Positions 10,965-24,193 are shown, numbered from the stretch's first letter. The stretch: 64,000 nucleotides of DNA from an uncultured Pelagibacteraceae bacterium (GCA_902582845.1 CACHTQ010000002.1:93690-157689); one strand, 5' to 3'. Numbers and translations: made by a program. Notes: generated from the sequence alone by a model not told the origin.

Positions 10965-11752
10965 ATCTAAATAAAATGTATGGTCTTTTTCTAAGACATT
11001 TTTATCTCATCAAAAGCTCTTTGCCAAGAATTTTAGATTTAATTTATTGGCCAACAATACAAATTATTCTTTGGGGTTTTATTTCTAAATTTTTTTCAAT
11101 TTATAGTGATTATTATAATAATACACTTGGAATAATTCTTACATGCGCAATTCTTTACGACATTCTTTTTAGATCAAGCATAAGTTTTAATATGCTTTTT
11201 TTAGAGGAAATCTGGAGTAGAAATTTTACGAATTTATTTATTGCTCCATTGAAGCTTAAAGAAATAATTATATCTTTAATTTTTACTGCTTTGATAAGAA
11301 CATTAATCGGTCTAGTGCCCGCAATTATTTTAACCTCTCCATTGTTTGGAGTTTCAATTTTAAAATTAGGTTTTCCACTCTTTATATTATTTTTAAGTTT
11401 ATACATATTTGGCATTACATTAGGTTTGTTTGTCAGCTCTGGTTTAATGAGATACGGACCATCATTTGAAAATATAGCTTGGTCATCATTATTTTTACTT
11501 GCTCCATTAGGCTGTATCTACTACCCAATAGAAATCCTTCCTGAATTTTTCCAAATAATTGCAAAAGGTTTACCATTAGTTTACATTTTTGATGAAACAA
11601 GAAATATTTTAATAAATGGTCTTGTAGATTACGAAAATATAAAAAAAGCTTATTTATTAAATTTAGTTTATTTAATTTTTGGAATAGGACTGTTTTATCT
11701 ATCATTTTTAAGAGCGAGAATAAAAGGGACTTTAATAAATATGGGTGAATAA
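10961..11752 (+). CDS. ABC-2 type transporter permease
   Basis: A 263-residue inner-membrane protein with about six hydrophobic segments and the ABC-2 membrane layout, including a conserved late stretch APLGCIYYPIEILPEFFQ near residue 184 typical of this permease family. It pairs with the ATPase encoded just upstream (four-base overlap), so the pair probably works as a homodimeric exporter. The gene ends one base before the CCA end of the oppositely oriented tRNA-Arg. The transported substrate is unknown. Confidence 0.85.
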   Translation: MNLNKMYGLFLRHFYLIKSSLPRILDLIYWPTIQIILWGFISKFFSIYSDYYNNTLGIILTCAILYDILFRSSISFNMLFLEEIWSRNFTNLFIAPLKLKEIIISLIFTALIRTLIGLVPAIILTSPLFGVSILKLGFPLFILFLSLYIFGITLGLFVSSGLMRYGPSFENIAWSSLFLLAPLGCIYYPIEILPEFFQIIAKGLPLVYIFDETRNILINGLVDYENIKKAYLLNLVYLIFGIGLFYLSFLRARIKGTLINMGE

Positions 11753-11753
11753 T

Positions 11754-11830
11754 TGGTGCGCCTGCTAGGAGTCGAACCCAGAACCTCCTGATCCGAAGTC
11801 AGGCGCTCTATCCAGTTGAGCTACAAGCGC
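11754..11830 (-). tRNA. tRNA-Arg (anticodon TCG)
   Basis: The minus strand folds as a complete cloverleaf of 77 bases. The acceptor stem GCGCTTG pairs with CAGGCGC (one G-T pair), the anticodon stem is CCTGA/TCAGG with loop CTTCGGA giving anticodon TCG for CGN arginine codons, and the T loop is GGTTCGACTCC. The 3' CCA is encoded. Its 3' end is one base from the stop of the convergent permease gene. Confidence 0.96.
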
Positions 11831-11853
11831 ATATCATATTAATATATCATTTT

Positions 11854-12834
11854 ATGGAAAAAAAAATAAATTTGATAGTTGATAAGACCGAAAATGAACT
11901 CCGTGTTGATATTTTTATTAAAAAGAGAGAGGATATTATAAGTCGAACAAGAATAAAAAATCTTATTCTAGATAATAAGTTAAGAGTAAATAATAAGGTA
12001 ATAACTGATCCATCGAAAAAAATTTTTTTTAATGATGAAATAAAATTAATCGTACCTGAACCCAAAAAAGCTTCCTTAAAACCTTATGAGTTTAATTTAG
12101 ATATAGTATATGAGGACAAAGATTTAATTGTTTTAAACAAACCGTCTGGAATAGTAATACATCCCGGTGCAGGTAATTTTGATAACACAATCGTAAATGC
12201 GCTTATGAATTATAGTAAAAATTCTTTTTCTAATATTGGAGGTGAACTAAGACCTGGAATAGTACATAGAATTGATAAAAATACATCTGGATTAATTGTT
12301 ATTGCAAAAAATAATGAAACTCACGAACACCTATCTAATCAATTTAATAAACATACAATTCAAAGAATTTATCAATTGTTAATCTGGGGCAAAGTTAGAC
12401 CATCTAAAGGTAAAATAGAAACCTTTATTACAAGAAGCTCAAAAAATAGACAAATGATGGAGGTTAGTATCAGTAAAGGAAAAAAAGCAATTACAAATTA
12501 TAAAACTTTAGAAATTTTTGAAAATGAAAATACTCCAACTTTAAGTTTGTTAGAGTGTAAGTTGGAAACAGGTCGAACTCACCAAATAAGAGTTCACATG
12601 AATTATTTAGGTAACAGCATAGTTGGTGATGATAAATATAAAAAAAGATTTAAAAAACTCAAGAATATAGAACCATCATTAGAAAAAATTTTAATGAAAT
12701 TAAACAGGCAATTTCTGCATGCTAAAACATTGGGCTTCATACATCCAAAAAAAAACAAGCAGATGATTTTTAATTCAATTTTGCCAAATGAACTTGAAAT
12801 AATACTAAAAATGCTCAGAAATATAGATAAATAA
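11854..12834 (+). CDS. rluD: 23S rRNA pseudouridine synthase, RluD type
   Basis: This enzyme isomerises uridines in helix 69 of 23S rRNA. An N-terminal S4 RNA-binding domain (about residues 14-75) is followed by the RluA-family catalytic domain. The catalytic aspartate is Asp141 in HRIDKNTSGLIVIAKN, and KPSGIVIHPGAG near residue 96 is also typical. At 326 residues it is full length. The gene begins 23 bases from the start of the divergent tRNA-Arg and is followed by rpoH, the common alphaproteobacterial order. Confidence 0.92.
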   Translation: MEKKINLIVDKTENELRVDIFIKKREDIISRTRIKNLILDNKLRVNNKVITDPSKKIFFNDEIKLIVPEPKKASLKPYEFNLDIVYEDKDLIVLNKPSGIVIHPGAGNFDNTIVNALMNYSKNSFSNIGGELRPGIVHRIDKNTSGLIVIAKNNETHEHLSNQFNKHTIQRIYQLLIWGKVRPSKGKIETFITRSSKNRQMMEVSISKGKKAITNYKTLEIFENENTPTLSLLECKLETGRTHQIRVHMNYLGNSIVGDDKYKKRFKKLKNIEPSLEKILMKLNRQFLHAKTLGFIHPKKNKQMIFNSILPNELEIILKMLRNIDK

Positions 12835-12868
12835 AACATTGAAAAATTTTGAATATTAATTAGATAAA

Positions 12869-15869
<3,001 letters not shown>

Positions 15870-15870
15870 A

Positions 15871-17202
15871 TTATTTAATTTTTTTCAAAATAATATTAAC
15901 ACATTTTATAAGAAGTTTTTTATTTTCACTTTCTCCCATAATTCTTATTTTTGACTCTGTTCCCGATTTTCTAACAAGAATTCTGCCACTACCTTTTATT
16001 AATTTTGAAGCTAACTTAATAGATTTCTTAATTTCAGGTTTATTAATAATGCTTTTATCTTTTACCTCAATATTTCTAAGTAATTGTGGTGTTTTTTTAA
16101 ATTTTTCAAAAAATTCGCTTGCTCTTTTTCCTTTTCTAAGAGCAAACAAAGACTCCAGGGCAACAAGTAAGCCATCTCCTGTAGTTGCAAATTTACCTAG
16201 AATAATATGTCCTGATTGTTCTCCACCTAAATTAAATTTATTTTTTTGCATTAACTCTTTTACATATCTGTCACCAACATTAGCACGTATAAATTTTATA
16301 CCTTTTTTTTTAAAATACCTTTCAAGCCCGTAATTGGACATTAATGTTCCAACAACCCCACCTTTTAACATTTTTTTATTTTGCCATCTTGTTGCTAGTG
16401 CAGCGATAATTTGGTCTCCATCTATAATATTACTTTTTTCGTCGCACATAATTATCCTGTCCGCGTCACCATCTAATGAAATACCTATGTGTGCCCTATG
16501 CTTTTTAACAGCAGATTTTATCTTTTCAGGAAATGTAGAACCACAATTTTTGTTGATATTTAGTCCATTAGGATTAACTCCTATTGCAATCACCTTAGCA
16601 CCTAAAGATTTTAATAATTCTGGTCCAGCTTTGTACCCTGCTCCATTTGCACAATCAATTACAATTCTTAGTCCTCTTAGATTGAATTCTTTGGTAAAAT
16701 TTTTTTTTAATATCTCAATGTAATCATTTGTTCCTGTCTCTAATCTTTTTACTCTACCTAGTTTTTCAGGCTTCGAGAGATTTTTAATAATCTTTTTATC
16801 TATTAAACTTTCAATTTTTTTTTCTATTTTATCTGATAGTTTCATGCCATCAGGTCCAAAAAGTTTTAATCCATTATCGTTATGAGGATTGTGAGAAGCT
16901 GTAATCATAATTCCCATATTTGCCCTCATTGCTTTTGTGAGCATAGCTAAACCATTTGTTGGCAAGGGTCCTAAAGTATATACATGCATACCGGCTGATG
17001 CCAATCCTGATACGAGTGCTGGTTCTAAAGTGTATCCAGATAATCTTGTGTCTTTTGCTATTATTGCAGTTTGTTTTTTTTTTTTTTGAGATTTAAAATA
17101 TGTTCCACTTGCTAAACCAAATTTAAAAAACATATCTCCATTAATATTTTCACTATTTATAGCTCCCCTAATACCATCAGTACCAAAATATTTTTTTGTC
17201 AT
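15871..17202 (-). CDS. glmM: phosphoglucosamine mutase
   Basis: This mutase converts glucosamine-6-phosphate to glucosamine-1-phosphate for UDP-GlcNAc, and so for peptidoglycan and lipid A. The phosphorylated serine is Ser103 in TASHNPHNDNG; the metal loop is DGDADR near residue 245 and the sugar-binding loop GGEQSGH near residue 323. The 443 residues are normal. The lysine run at 40-43 is encoded by a 14-base poly(A) tract that stays in frame. The gene follows folP with a one-base overlap. Confidence 0.96.
   Translation of the reverse strand: MTKKYFGTDGIRGAINSENINGDMFFKFGLASGTYFKSQKKKKQTAIIAKDTRLSGYTLEPALVSGLASAGMHVYTLGPLPTNGLAMLTKAMRANMGIMITASHNPHNDNGLKLFGPDGMKLSDKIEKKIESLIDKKIIKNLSKPEKLGRVKRLETGTNDYIEILKKNFTKEFNLRGLRIVIDCANGAGYKAGPELLKSLGAKVIAIGVNPNGLNINKNCGSTFPEKIKSAVKKHRAHIGISLDGDADRIIMCDEKSNIIDGDQIIAALATRWQNKKMLKGGVVGTLMSNYGLERYFKKKGIKFIRANVGDRYVKELMQKNKFNLGGEQSGHIILGKFATTGDGLLVALESLFALRKGKRASEFFEKFKKTPQLLRNIEVKDKSIINKPEIKKSIKLASKLIKGSGRILVRKSGTESKIRIMGESENKKLLIKCVNIILKKIK
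17074..17087 (-). repeat. A14 homopolymer inside glmM
   Basis: On the coding strand this is fourteen consecutive A bases coding part of SQKKKKQ (residues 38-44). It is the longest coding homopolymer I noticed in the window and it is in frame, unlike four shorter tracts that are one base too long. Confidence 0.9.
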
Positions 17203-18257
17203 TAATTGTTTATTATATTCTTAAAGATCTTAATGCCTTGTATTGTTTCATTAACATCGTGAATTCTTAAAATCTGAACACCTTGCGTCATAAGATATAT
17301 TGATGATGCTATTGTTCCACCATTTCTAAATTTACTGTCATTTTTTCCAGATAACTCCTTAATAAATCTTTTTCTTGAATTGCCTACAAGTATCGGAAAA
17401 CCAAGAGAATGGAAAATAGAAATATTGCGTATCAAACTCATATTATGTTTCAAATTTTTTCCAAAACCTATACCGGGATCTAGAATAATTTTATCATGTT
17501 TGATACCTTTAGATCTAAGTAGTTTTATTTTATTTTCAAAAAAATCATATATGTCTAGTAACTCATTTTTATACCTCGGACTTTTTTGCATATTTTCTGG
17601 AGTTCCCTGTGAATGCTGAATAACAAATGGAACTTTATATTTTTTTAAGACATTTTTAGTTTCAAAGTCAAAATCTAATCCTGAAACATCATTAATTAAT
17701 TTCACCCCTAAGTTTATTCCTTTCTTCATAATTTTTGATTTTCTGGTATCTAAAGATATTGGTATTTTTTTCTTAAGTAATGATTTTAAAATTTTATTAA
17801 TTCTTTGCCATTCTAAATCTTCCTTAATTACTTTTGATCCTGGGCGTGTCGACTCTCCACCAACATCAATCAAATTTGCACCACTTTTTAGTAAATGAAT
17901 CGCATGATTAATTCCTTTTTTTTTTGAATTAAATTTCCCACCATCTGAAAAGCTGTCAGGTGTTAAGTTTAATACTCCTAAAATATTTGGTATTTTTTTA
18001 AAATCTAAATTTGAGAAATTTTTTTTTTTCGATTTAATTTTTTTTAAATCAAAATTAATTTTTTTCCTTATTGATTCAGGTAAATATTTTATCTGATTAA
18101 TAAAAATTTTTTTTTTTGAATTTCTGGTTATTATTTCTATTTGATCAAATGAGATTTCCTTAATCCCATTAAGTGGTATTGATTTCTTTTGGTTAATTAG
18201 TTTTTTTGAATGATTTCCGTAATAGAAATTACACACCCTTGTGTAATATCTAAGCAT
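17202..18257 (-). CDS. folP: dihydropteroate synthase
   Basis: This enzyme joins p-aminobenzoate to the pterin diphosphate in folate synthesis. The catalytic TIM-barrel begins near residue 88 with ILGVLNLTPDSFSDGG, followed by IDVGGESTRPGS, KLINDVSGL and the late LVGNSRKRFIKEL. The 351 residues include about 85 N-terminal residues before the barrel, a lysine/isoleucine-rich extension that also occurs in other alphaproteobacterial FolP proteins. It sits between ftsH (5-base gap) and glmM (1-base overlap), the usual ftsH-folP-glmM order. Confidence 0.94.
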   Translation of the reverse strand: MLRYYTRVCNFYYGNHSKKLINQKKSIPLNGIKEISFDQIEIITRNSKKKIFINQIKYLPESIRKKINFDLKKIKSKKKNFSNLDFKKIPNILGVLNLTPDSFSDGGKFNSKKKGINHAIHLLKSGANLIDVGGESTRPGSKVIKEDLEWQRINKILKSLLKKKIPISLDTRKSKIMKKGINLGVKLINDVSGLDFDFETKNVLKKYKVPFVIQHSQGTPENMQKSPRYKNELLDIYDFFENKIKLLRSKGIKHDKIILDPGIGFGKNLKHNMSLIRNISIFHSLGFPILVGNSRKRFIKELSGKNDSKFRNGGTIASSIYLMTQGVQILRIHDVNETIQGIKIFKNIINN

Positions 18258-18262
18258 TAAAA

Positions 18263-20164
18263 TTAATGAACAATCTTAGGTTTAAGTCCCATAGCACCTA
18301 AAGCAGAACTCTTGTCATCATCAACTTTTAAGTCTTGTTTGTCAGCAGGATATATATTTTTAGTAATAATATTTTCTATTTCTTCGCCTGTTAAAGTCTC
18401 ATAAGTTATAAGAGCTTTTGCAATTTTATGTAAATCATCAATTTTTTCAGTTAGGATTTCTTTAGCTTTATTATACCCCTCATCGACTAATTTTCTAATT
18501 TCTTTGTCTATTTTTTGAGCAACTTCTTCAGATACTGATTGTGTTTGAGTTACAGATCTTCCTAAAAAAACTTCCTCTTGATTTTCACCATACTCAACTG
18601 GGCCCATTTCTTCACTCATTCCATATTTTGTTACCATAGCCCTTGCAAGTTGAGTTGCTTGATTTATATCTGAGCCACTTCCCCCACCTGCTCCTGTTGA
18701 AATGTTATCTTTTCCAAAAATTACTTCCTCTGCAACTCTGCCACCAAAACAGACTGCTAATCTTGCTTTTAAATATTTAATTGAATGACCATGTTTATCT
18801 CTTTCAGGTAAATTCATAACCATACCTAAAGCTCTACCTCTTGGTATAATTGTTGCTTTATGAATTGGATCATAGCTAGGCATATTAAAAGAGACTAAAG
18901 CATGTCCACCTTCATGGTACGCTGTTAATTTCTTTTCATCTTCAGTCATAACCATTGAGCGTCTCTCAGCTCCCATCATCACTTTATCCTTCGCCTCTTC
19001 AAATTCATTTAGAGTGACAATTCTTTTATTTTTTCTAGCAGCTAATAATGCAGACTCATTTACTAAATTAGCTAAATCAGCGCCTGAGAATCCTGGAGTT
19101 CCTCTTGCTATGGTTCTCAAATTTACATCAGGAGCCATTTTAATTTTTTTAACATGAACTTTTAAAATTTTTTCTCTTCCAATTATATCTGGATTAGAAA
19201 CTACAACTTGTCTATCAAATCTACCTGGTCTTAATAATGCGGGATCAAGAACATCTGGTCTATTTGTTGCTGCGATTATAATAACCCCTTCGTTTGTATC
19301 AAAACCGTCCATCTCAACAAGAAGCTGATTAAGAGTTTGTTCCCTTTCGTCATTTCCACCTCCTAAACCTGCGCCCCGGCTTCTTCCTACAGCATCAATT
19401 TCATCAATAAATATTATACAAGGCGAATTTTTTTTTCCTTGTTCAAACATGTCTCTCACTCTTGATGCTCCCACACCAACAAACATCTCTACAAAATCTG
19501 ATCCTGAGATAGTGAAGAAAGGAACACCTGCTTCACCAGCGATAGCTCTAGCTAATAAAGTTTTTCCTGTTCCTGGAGGACCTACAAGAAGTGCGCCTCT
19601 AGGTATTTTTCCACCTAGTCTACTAAATTTTTTTGGATCTTTTAAGAACTCAACAATCTCTTCGACTTCCTCTTTAGCTTCTTCTACACCTGCAACATCG
19701 TTAAAGGTCACTTTACCTTTCATTTCATTCATCATTTTTGCTTTAGATCTTCCAAAGCCCATTGCTCCACCTTTTCCACCTTGCATTTGTCTCATAAAAA
19801 AAATCCAAACTGCTATTAATAACAACATCGGAAACCATGAAAGTAGAACTCCAAACAAAGAAGGCATCTTTTCTTCTATAGGTGCTGCAGAAATACTTAC
19901 ACCCTTTTCTGAAAGTTTTTCTATTAAATTAGGATCATTTGGTGAATATGTTTTAAAACTTTTTCCGTTTGCATATACACCATTTATATTATTTCCTTGA
20001 ATCTCAACTTTTAATACCTCGCCTTGTTCCACAGACTCCAAAAATTCTGAGAAAATTACCTCATTGGAACTTCTAATGTTTGACTGAGGATTCTTGAACA
20101 TATTATATAGACCAATCGTTAAAAAAACGATTATTGCCCACATTGCTAAGTTTTTGAAATTCAT
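18263..20164 (-). CDS. ftsH: ATP-dependent zinc metalloprotease FtsH
   Basis: This membrane-anchored AAA+ protease degrades misfolded membrane proteins and regulators such as RpoH and LpxC. It has two transmembrane segments (about residues 5-22 and 105-125) flanking a periplasmic loop, Walker [17 protein letters not shown] near residue 196, Walker [12 protein letters not shown], the second region of homology [17 protein letters not shown], and the zinc site HEGGH near residue 416. The 633-residue length is normal. It lies between tilS and folP. Confidence 0.98.
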   Translation of the reverse strand: MNFKNLAMWAIIVFLTIGLYNMFKNPQSNIRSSNEVIFSEFLESVEQGEVLKVEIQGNNINGVYANGKSFKTYSPNDPNLIEKLSEKGVSISAAPIEEKMPSLFGVLLSWFPMLLLIAVWIFFMRQMQGGKGGAMGFGRSKAKMMNEMKGKVTFNDVAGVEEAKEEVEEIVEFLKDPKKFSRLGGKIPRGALLVGPPGTGKTLLARAIAGEAGVPFFTISGSDFVEMFVGVGASRVRDMFEQGKKNSPCIIFIDEIDAVGRSRGAGLGGGNDEREQTLNQLLVEMDGFDTNEGVIIIAATNRPDVLDPALLRPGRFDRQVVVSNPDIIGREKILKVHVKKIKMAPDVNLRTIARGTPGFSGADLANLVNESALLAARKNKRIVTLNEFEEAKDKVMMGAERRSMVMTEDEKKLTAYHEGGHALVSFNMPSYDPIHKATIIPRGRALGMVMNLPERDKHGHSIKYLKARLAVCFGGRVAEEVIFGKDNISTGAGGGSGSDINQATQLARAMVTKYGMSEEMGPVEYGENQEEVFLGRSVTQTQSVSEEVAQKIDKEIRKLVDEGYNKAKEILTEKIDDLHKIAKALITYETLTGEEIENIITKNIYPADKQDLKVDDDKSSALGAMGLKPKIVH

Positions 20165-20206
20165 GACTATAAGATAAGAATTATTATTAATTAAACAAGT
20201 CTATTT

Positions 20207-21235
20207 TTACTGTTCTTTTGTCAAAATCACAGTGTGATTTACCATCTTAATGACGCATCCACCCAATGTTTCTTTTCTAAGTTTCCTTTCTTTAATTTTA
20301 TTCAAAATATTCTCAATTTTCTTGCCCCTCACAAAATTTGCCTTTTTTCCCACCAAATGAATTGAATCTGATAAAGACCTAAAAATGACCTCATGTGAAT
20401 TATTAAAAAAATTTTCTTTTAAAATCAGTTCAACTTTTCTTTTATTAAAAATTGAATTCTCCCTCTTATTCTTTTCAACATAAAACTTTATTGATTGATC
20501 CGACCCTTTTAAATTTTCTATAGTTAATTGAAATTTTTTCTTATCAAGGCCAAAATCATTAAATCCCTTTATTAAATTTCTTATTTTAATTCTATTGAAT
20601 TTAACATCATAATTAGAGGGATCATCTACATGAAAATTGAATATAAATTTTGATATAAATAGTAAATCTTTTTTTTCAAATTTTATTAAAGGTCTAATTA
20701 AATTTATATCTTTTATTTGAGTATTCATACCTAGCGATACAAGTCCTTTTAGGCCACTTCCCCTAGCCATTCTAAGAAAAAAGTTTTCAATTAAATCATC
20801 TATATGATGACCTAAAACTAAGTTGCTGATTTTAAGTTTTTTACATTTGGAAAATAAAAACTCATATCTTTTATTTCTTGCTAAAGATTGAATATTATTC
20901 ACAGGTTTTTTACCTTTCCAGGTGAGAACATGTGCGCTGATTTTAAAAGATTTAAGAATTCTTTTTACTTTATAAGCTTCATTAGTAGATTCTTTTCTAA
21001 GCTTATGATCTACAATAAAATACCATGGATTTAAGTTTTTTTTTAAAGCGTATACTTTTGTTAAAAAAGCTAAAGCCAAACTGTCTGACCCCCCAGATAC
21101 AGCAACGACGAAATTAGTATCTATTTTGAATGACTTTTCAAATTTTTTAAAAATTTGATTTAATCTTTGGTTTGAAAGTTTTGATCTGTAAATTTTAGGA
21201 ATTTTTTTTCTTACACTCAAATTTTTGAGACTCAT
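20207..21235 (-). CDS. tilS: tRNA(Ile)-lysidine synthetase
   Basis: This enzyme attaches lysine to C34 of the CAU-anticodon tRNA-Ile so that it reads AUA, an abundant codon in this AT-rich genome. The PP-loop VAVSGGSDSLALAFL is the ATP site, followed by FIVDHKLRKES and VLGHHIDDLIENFFLRM. I chose the ATG at 21233-21235 because the PP-loop is normally near the N-terminus. An in-frame ATG at 21289 would add 18 residues and lengthen the overlap with cpoB from 41 to 95 bases. The C-terminal substrate-binding part is short. Confidence 0.87.
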   Translation of the reverse strand: MSLKNLSVRKKIPKIYRSKLSNQRLNQIFKKFEKSFKIDTNFVVAVSGGSDSLALAFLTKVYALKKNLNPWYFIVDHKLRKESTNEAYKVKRILKSFKISAHVLTWKGKKPVNNIQSLARNKRYEFLFSKCKKLKISNLVLGHHIDDLIENFFLRMARGSGLKGLVSLGMNTQIKDINLIRPLIKFEKKDLLFISKFIFNFHVDDPSNYDVKFNRIKIRNLIKGFNDFGLDKKKFQLTIENLKGSDQSIKFYVEKNKRENSIFNKRKVELILKENFFNNSHEVIFRSLSDSIHLVGKKANFVRGKKIENILNKIKERKLRKETLGGCVIKMVNHTVILTKEQ

Positions 21236-22184
21236 ACTTTGCTTTTTGAATAACAGACTGATTTGCGTCTGGATATTGTTTTTCAACACCTCCGATCATT
21301 TTACAGCCTTGATCTTTTTCTCCAATCTGTATCATTGATACACCCAACTTTAATAAATTAATAGGAGCTTTTTCCCCTTTTGGATATTTTTGATATCCTT
21401 CTAAATAAGCTGAAGCAGCGTCAGTGTATAACTGTCTTATTCTAAATGTTTCTGCGTACCAATATTGTGCGTTACCCGCTAATTTATGATCAGGATTTGA
21501 AATTACAAATTCTCTAAATGCTCTTTCAGCAGTAGGGTAATCTCCAACTTTTAAAAAACTTGTTGCAAACTCATACTGCTCAGACGCTGAAACATCTGGT
21601 AAAATTTTTTCTTCTGCCTGAAATGTTTCAGTAACAATTGTTGCTGTTGTTTCAACTGATTGTATTTTTTGTGACGTATCGCTTGTGGAATTGTCTTTAT
21701 AAGATATTGATCCTAGGTCTTGTGGTTGAGATGAGCCTGGTAAAATCTCTGCATCTTGTTCTGAACTTTTTTTTGAAGTCAAATTTATAGTTTCACCATT
21801 TGATAAAGCAGTTTCTAAATCTTGAAATCTTAATTGATTATCTGATTGAACTTTTGAAAGTCTATTTGATAACTTATCCAGTTTAAAATTTATTTCTTCA
21901 AATTTATTAGTAAGTTCTTGAAATTGATTTTCAATTTCAGATAACTTCAATAAATGTCTTGTAAGAACATCCTCCGAATTACTATCAATACTTGATGAAG
22001 TTGAGTTTGTATTATTGAATTCATTTGAATTTGAGTAAACAGCTTTTTCTAGAGTCTTTAAATCTTTTTTGATTAGTTCAAGAGCATCATAAATATTATG
22101 GTTATCAGCGAAACTTGGATAACAAATTAAAAAATTGAATAACAAAAATAATTTATATTTAAATAATACTTTAAAGTATTTCAT
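21195..22184 (-). CDS. cpoB: Tol-Pal system protein CpoB (YbgF)
   Basis: A periplasmic protein that in E. coli coordinates outer-membrane constriction and peptidoglycan synthesis. The first 26 residues form a signal peptide ending near PSFADN. A coiled-coil stretch (about 65-120, ENQFQELTNKFEEINFKLDKL) promotes trimerisation, a Ser/Thr-rich linker follows, and the C-terminal 120 residues are TPR repeats (YEFATSFLKVGDYPTAERAF). The length of 329 fits. A strong terminator separates it from pal upstream, and its 3' end overlaps tilS. Confidence 0.88.
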   Translation of the reverse strand: MKYFKVLFKYKLFLLFNFLICYPSFADNHNIYDALELIKKDLKTLEKAVYSNSNEFNNTNSTSSSIDSNSEDVLTRHLLKLSEIENQFQELTNKFEEINFKLDKLSNRLSKVQSDNQLRFQDLETALSNGETINLTSKKSSEQDAEILPGSSQPQDLGSISYKDNSTSDTSQKIQSVETTATIVTETFQAEEKILPDVSASEQYEFATSFLKVGDYPTAERAFREFVISNPDHKLAGNAQYWYAETFRIRQLYTDAASAYLEGYQKYPKGEKAPINLLKLGVSMIQIGEKDQGCKMIGGVEKQYPDANQSVIQKAKYESQKFECKKKNS

Positions 22185-22212
22185 GTGATTAGGTTATGTC
22201 TAAAATAGTGGC

Positions 22213-22253
22213 AAAAAAAAGACCTCTTAAATCATTATAATTTAAGAGGTCTT
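22213..22253 (-). terminator. Rho-independent terminator after pal
   Basis: A perfect 14-base-pair stem (22219-22232 with 22240-22253) encloses a seven-base loop. Read on the minus strand it is followed by a run of T (22220 down to 22213), the classical intrinsic terminator. It lies 18 bases past the pal stop and only about 30 bases before the cpoB start, so cpoB is expressed either by read-through or from a promoter within the hairpin region. It is the only convincing intrinsic terminator I found in the window. Confidence 0.9.
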
Positions 22254-22270
22254 AAATATTAATTGAATAT

Positions 22271-22750
22271 TTAATTTGCTTTTACTGTTACAGATCTTCT
22301 ATTTTTTGACCAAGCTAATGGATTAGACCCTGAGTCCACTGGTCTCTCTTTACCATAACTTAAAACTGAAATTCTGTCTGAAGATATTCCGTAAGTCATT
22401 AAATAATCTTTGGCTGCATTAGCTCTTCTTTCACCTAAAGCCAAGTTGTATTCTCTTGTTCCTCTTTCGTCAGCGTGTCCTTCTAAAACAATTGTAATTT
22501 TAGAATTTTTTCTTAACCATGCAGCTTGTTTTCTAAGAGTTTCTCTAGAAGCTGTAGTTAATACTGACTCGTTAGTTGCAAAAAATACTCTATCAGGAAC
22601 ACCTGAAGCTAAGTATTCAACTGTATCTGTTCCAGTATAAACATCACCTTGCATTTGCCCTGTAGTTTTTTTTGATGTAGCACATGCAGAAAGTGCTAAA
22701 CACGCAACTACTATTAAAAATCCATTTTTTAGAATTTTGCTTAATTTCAT
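22271..22750 (-). CDS. pal: peptidoglycan-associated lipoprotein
   Basis: This outer-membrane lipoprotein tethers the outer membrane to peptidoglycan and is the partner of TolB. The signal peptide ends in a lipobox LSAC with Cys23 as the acylated residue. Residues 50-159 are an OmpA-like domain with VFFATNESVLT, LEGHADERGTREYNLALGE and RRANAAKDYL, whose Asp/Arg pair binds diaminopimelate. The 159-residue length is normal. It follows tolB after 86 bases and ends at the terminator. Confidence 0.97.
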   Translation of the reverse strand: MKLSKILKNGFLIVVACLALSACATSKKTTGQMQGDVYTGTDTVEYLASGVPDRVFFATNESVLTTASRETLRKQAAWLRKNSKITIVLEGHADERGTREYNLALGERRANAAKDYLMTYGISSDRISVLSYGKERPVDSGSNPLAWSKNRRSVTVKAN

Positions 22751-22836
22751 TATTACTCCTTGATCAATGTTTCTTTAATCTTAGTTTTTCACAACTAATT
22801 AGATCTTTCAAGGCTAAAAATCAAGCGAATTAATTA

Positions 22837-24177
22837 TTAATTACTTAATAAAGATGACCATGATGGGTCTGATCCATCAGTTGGAGTAGGAACCTGTCTC
22901 TCATTATAGCCTGTTAAATCTATAGACCATAATTTTGCAGAAAAACCCTTTCCTTTAGAGTCCGTTTTAGTCTCCCTATAAAAAATCAATACTCTACCAT
23001 TAGGAGACCACGATGGAGCCTCTTGATAAAAATTTTCAGTTAATAATCTTTCCCCACTTCCGTCAGTTCTCATTACACCAATATAAAATTTTCCTTTATG
23101 CAATTTAGTAAATGCTATTAGATCTCCTCTAGGAGACCAAACTGGAGTACCGTAAATTCCTTTGCCAAAAGATATTCTTTTAACATTACTCCCATCACTC
23201 TTCATCACATATATTTGTTGATAACCACTTCTGTCAGAGTTAAAAGAAATAAATTTTCCATCTGGGGAATAAGAGGGTGATGTATCTATAGATGGATGAT
23301 TTGTAATTTTTTCCACTATTCTATTCTCTAGATCCATTGTGTAAATTTCAGAATTACCATCTTTAGCAAAACTCATAATTATTTTTTTTCCATTTGGAGA
23401 AAATCTTGGTGCAAAAGTCATGCCAGGAAAATCTCCCACAACTTCTTGAGTGCCTGTTTCAATATCTAACAAATAGACTCTCGGTAAATTTCTAAAATAT
23501 GAGAGATAAGTTACCATTTGACTTGTTGGATTAAATCTTGGAGTTAAAACAAGTTCGTTTCCTAATGTCAGAAATTTATTGTTAGCACCATCTTGATCCA
23601 TTATAGCTAATTTTTTTACTCTTTGAGTTTTAGGTCCCTCCTCTGCAACATAAATTATTCTAGTATCAAAATAACCTCTTTCACCAGTCAATCTTTCATA
23701 GACTTTATCTGTAATGATATGGCCAACGCGTCTCCAATTATTTGGAACAGTTGTAAAAGCAAGTGCCATCATTTCTTTTCCTGCAAGCACATCCCACAAT
23801 CTAAACTCTACTCTTAGTTTTTCTTCTACATAACTAACTTTTCCAGTGATCAAAGCCTGAGCCTTAATTAAGTTCCAATCTTCAAATCTAGGCTTTAAGT
23901 TAGCAATGTCTGGTTCTTGCAAAAACGCATCTTTATTTAATGGATTAAATAAACCTGAAACTTTTAAATTATTTTCTACAATTGAAGATATTTCTGAACC
24001 GATATTTTTTTTTTTTAGAATTTTCTCAAAATTTTTTCTTGATTCTTCATCAATAGATAAAGGAGAGACTGCAACAGGTAATGGGTTTAGATTACCCCTA
24101 GTTATATCTACCTCTATTAAACCAAACGATTTAACTGGTATTAAGATTATTATTAAAGTTATTATAAAATTTTTCAT
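22837..24177 (-). CDS. tolB: Tol-Pal system beta-propeller protein TolB
   Basis: This periplasmic protein bridges TolA and Pal during cell division. A signal peptide (about residues 1-20) precedes an N-terminal alpha/beta domain and a six-bladed beta-propeller made of WD40-like repeats, seen as recurring [30 protein letters not shown] and [12 protein letters not shown] blocks. At 446 residues it is full length. The start is 16 bases from the tolA stop. Confidence 0.96.
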   Translation of the reverse strand: MKNFIITLIIILIPVKSFGLIEVDITRGNLNPLPVAVSPLSIDEESRKNFEKILKKKNIGSEISSIVENNLKVSGLFNPLNKDAFLQEPDIANLKPRFEDWNLIKAQALITGKVSYVEEKLRVEFRLWDVLAGKEMMALAFTTVPNNWRRVGHIITDKVYERLTGERGYFDTRIIYVAEEGPKTQRVKKLAIMDQDGANNKFLTLGNELVLTPRFNPTSQMVTYLSYFRNLPRVYLLDIETGTQEVVGDFPGMTFAPRFSPNGKKIIMSFAKDGNSEIYTMDLENRIVEKITNHPSIDTSPSYSPDGKFISFNSDRSGYQQIYVMKSDGSNVKRISFGKGIYGTPVWSPRGDLIAFTKLHKGKFYIGVMRTDGSGERLLTENFYQEAPSWSPNGRVLIFYRETKTDSKGKGFSAKLWSIDLTGYNERQVPTPTDGSDPSWSSLLSN

Positions 24178-24193
24178 TTTTTTAAAAGTTATA

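Noticed and set aside
19449..20000. A 183-codon ORF on the plus strand opposite ftsH
   Set aside because: It is a shadow of the strongly conserved ftsH frame, is rich in Pro and Ser as expected from the complement of AT-rich coding DNA, and has no family motif.
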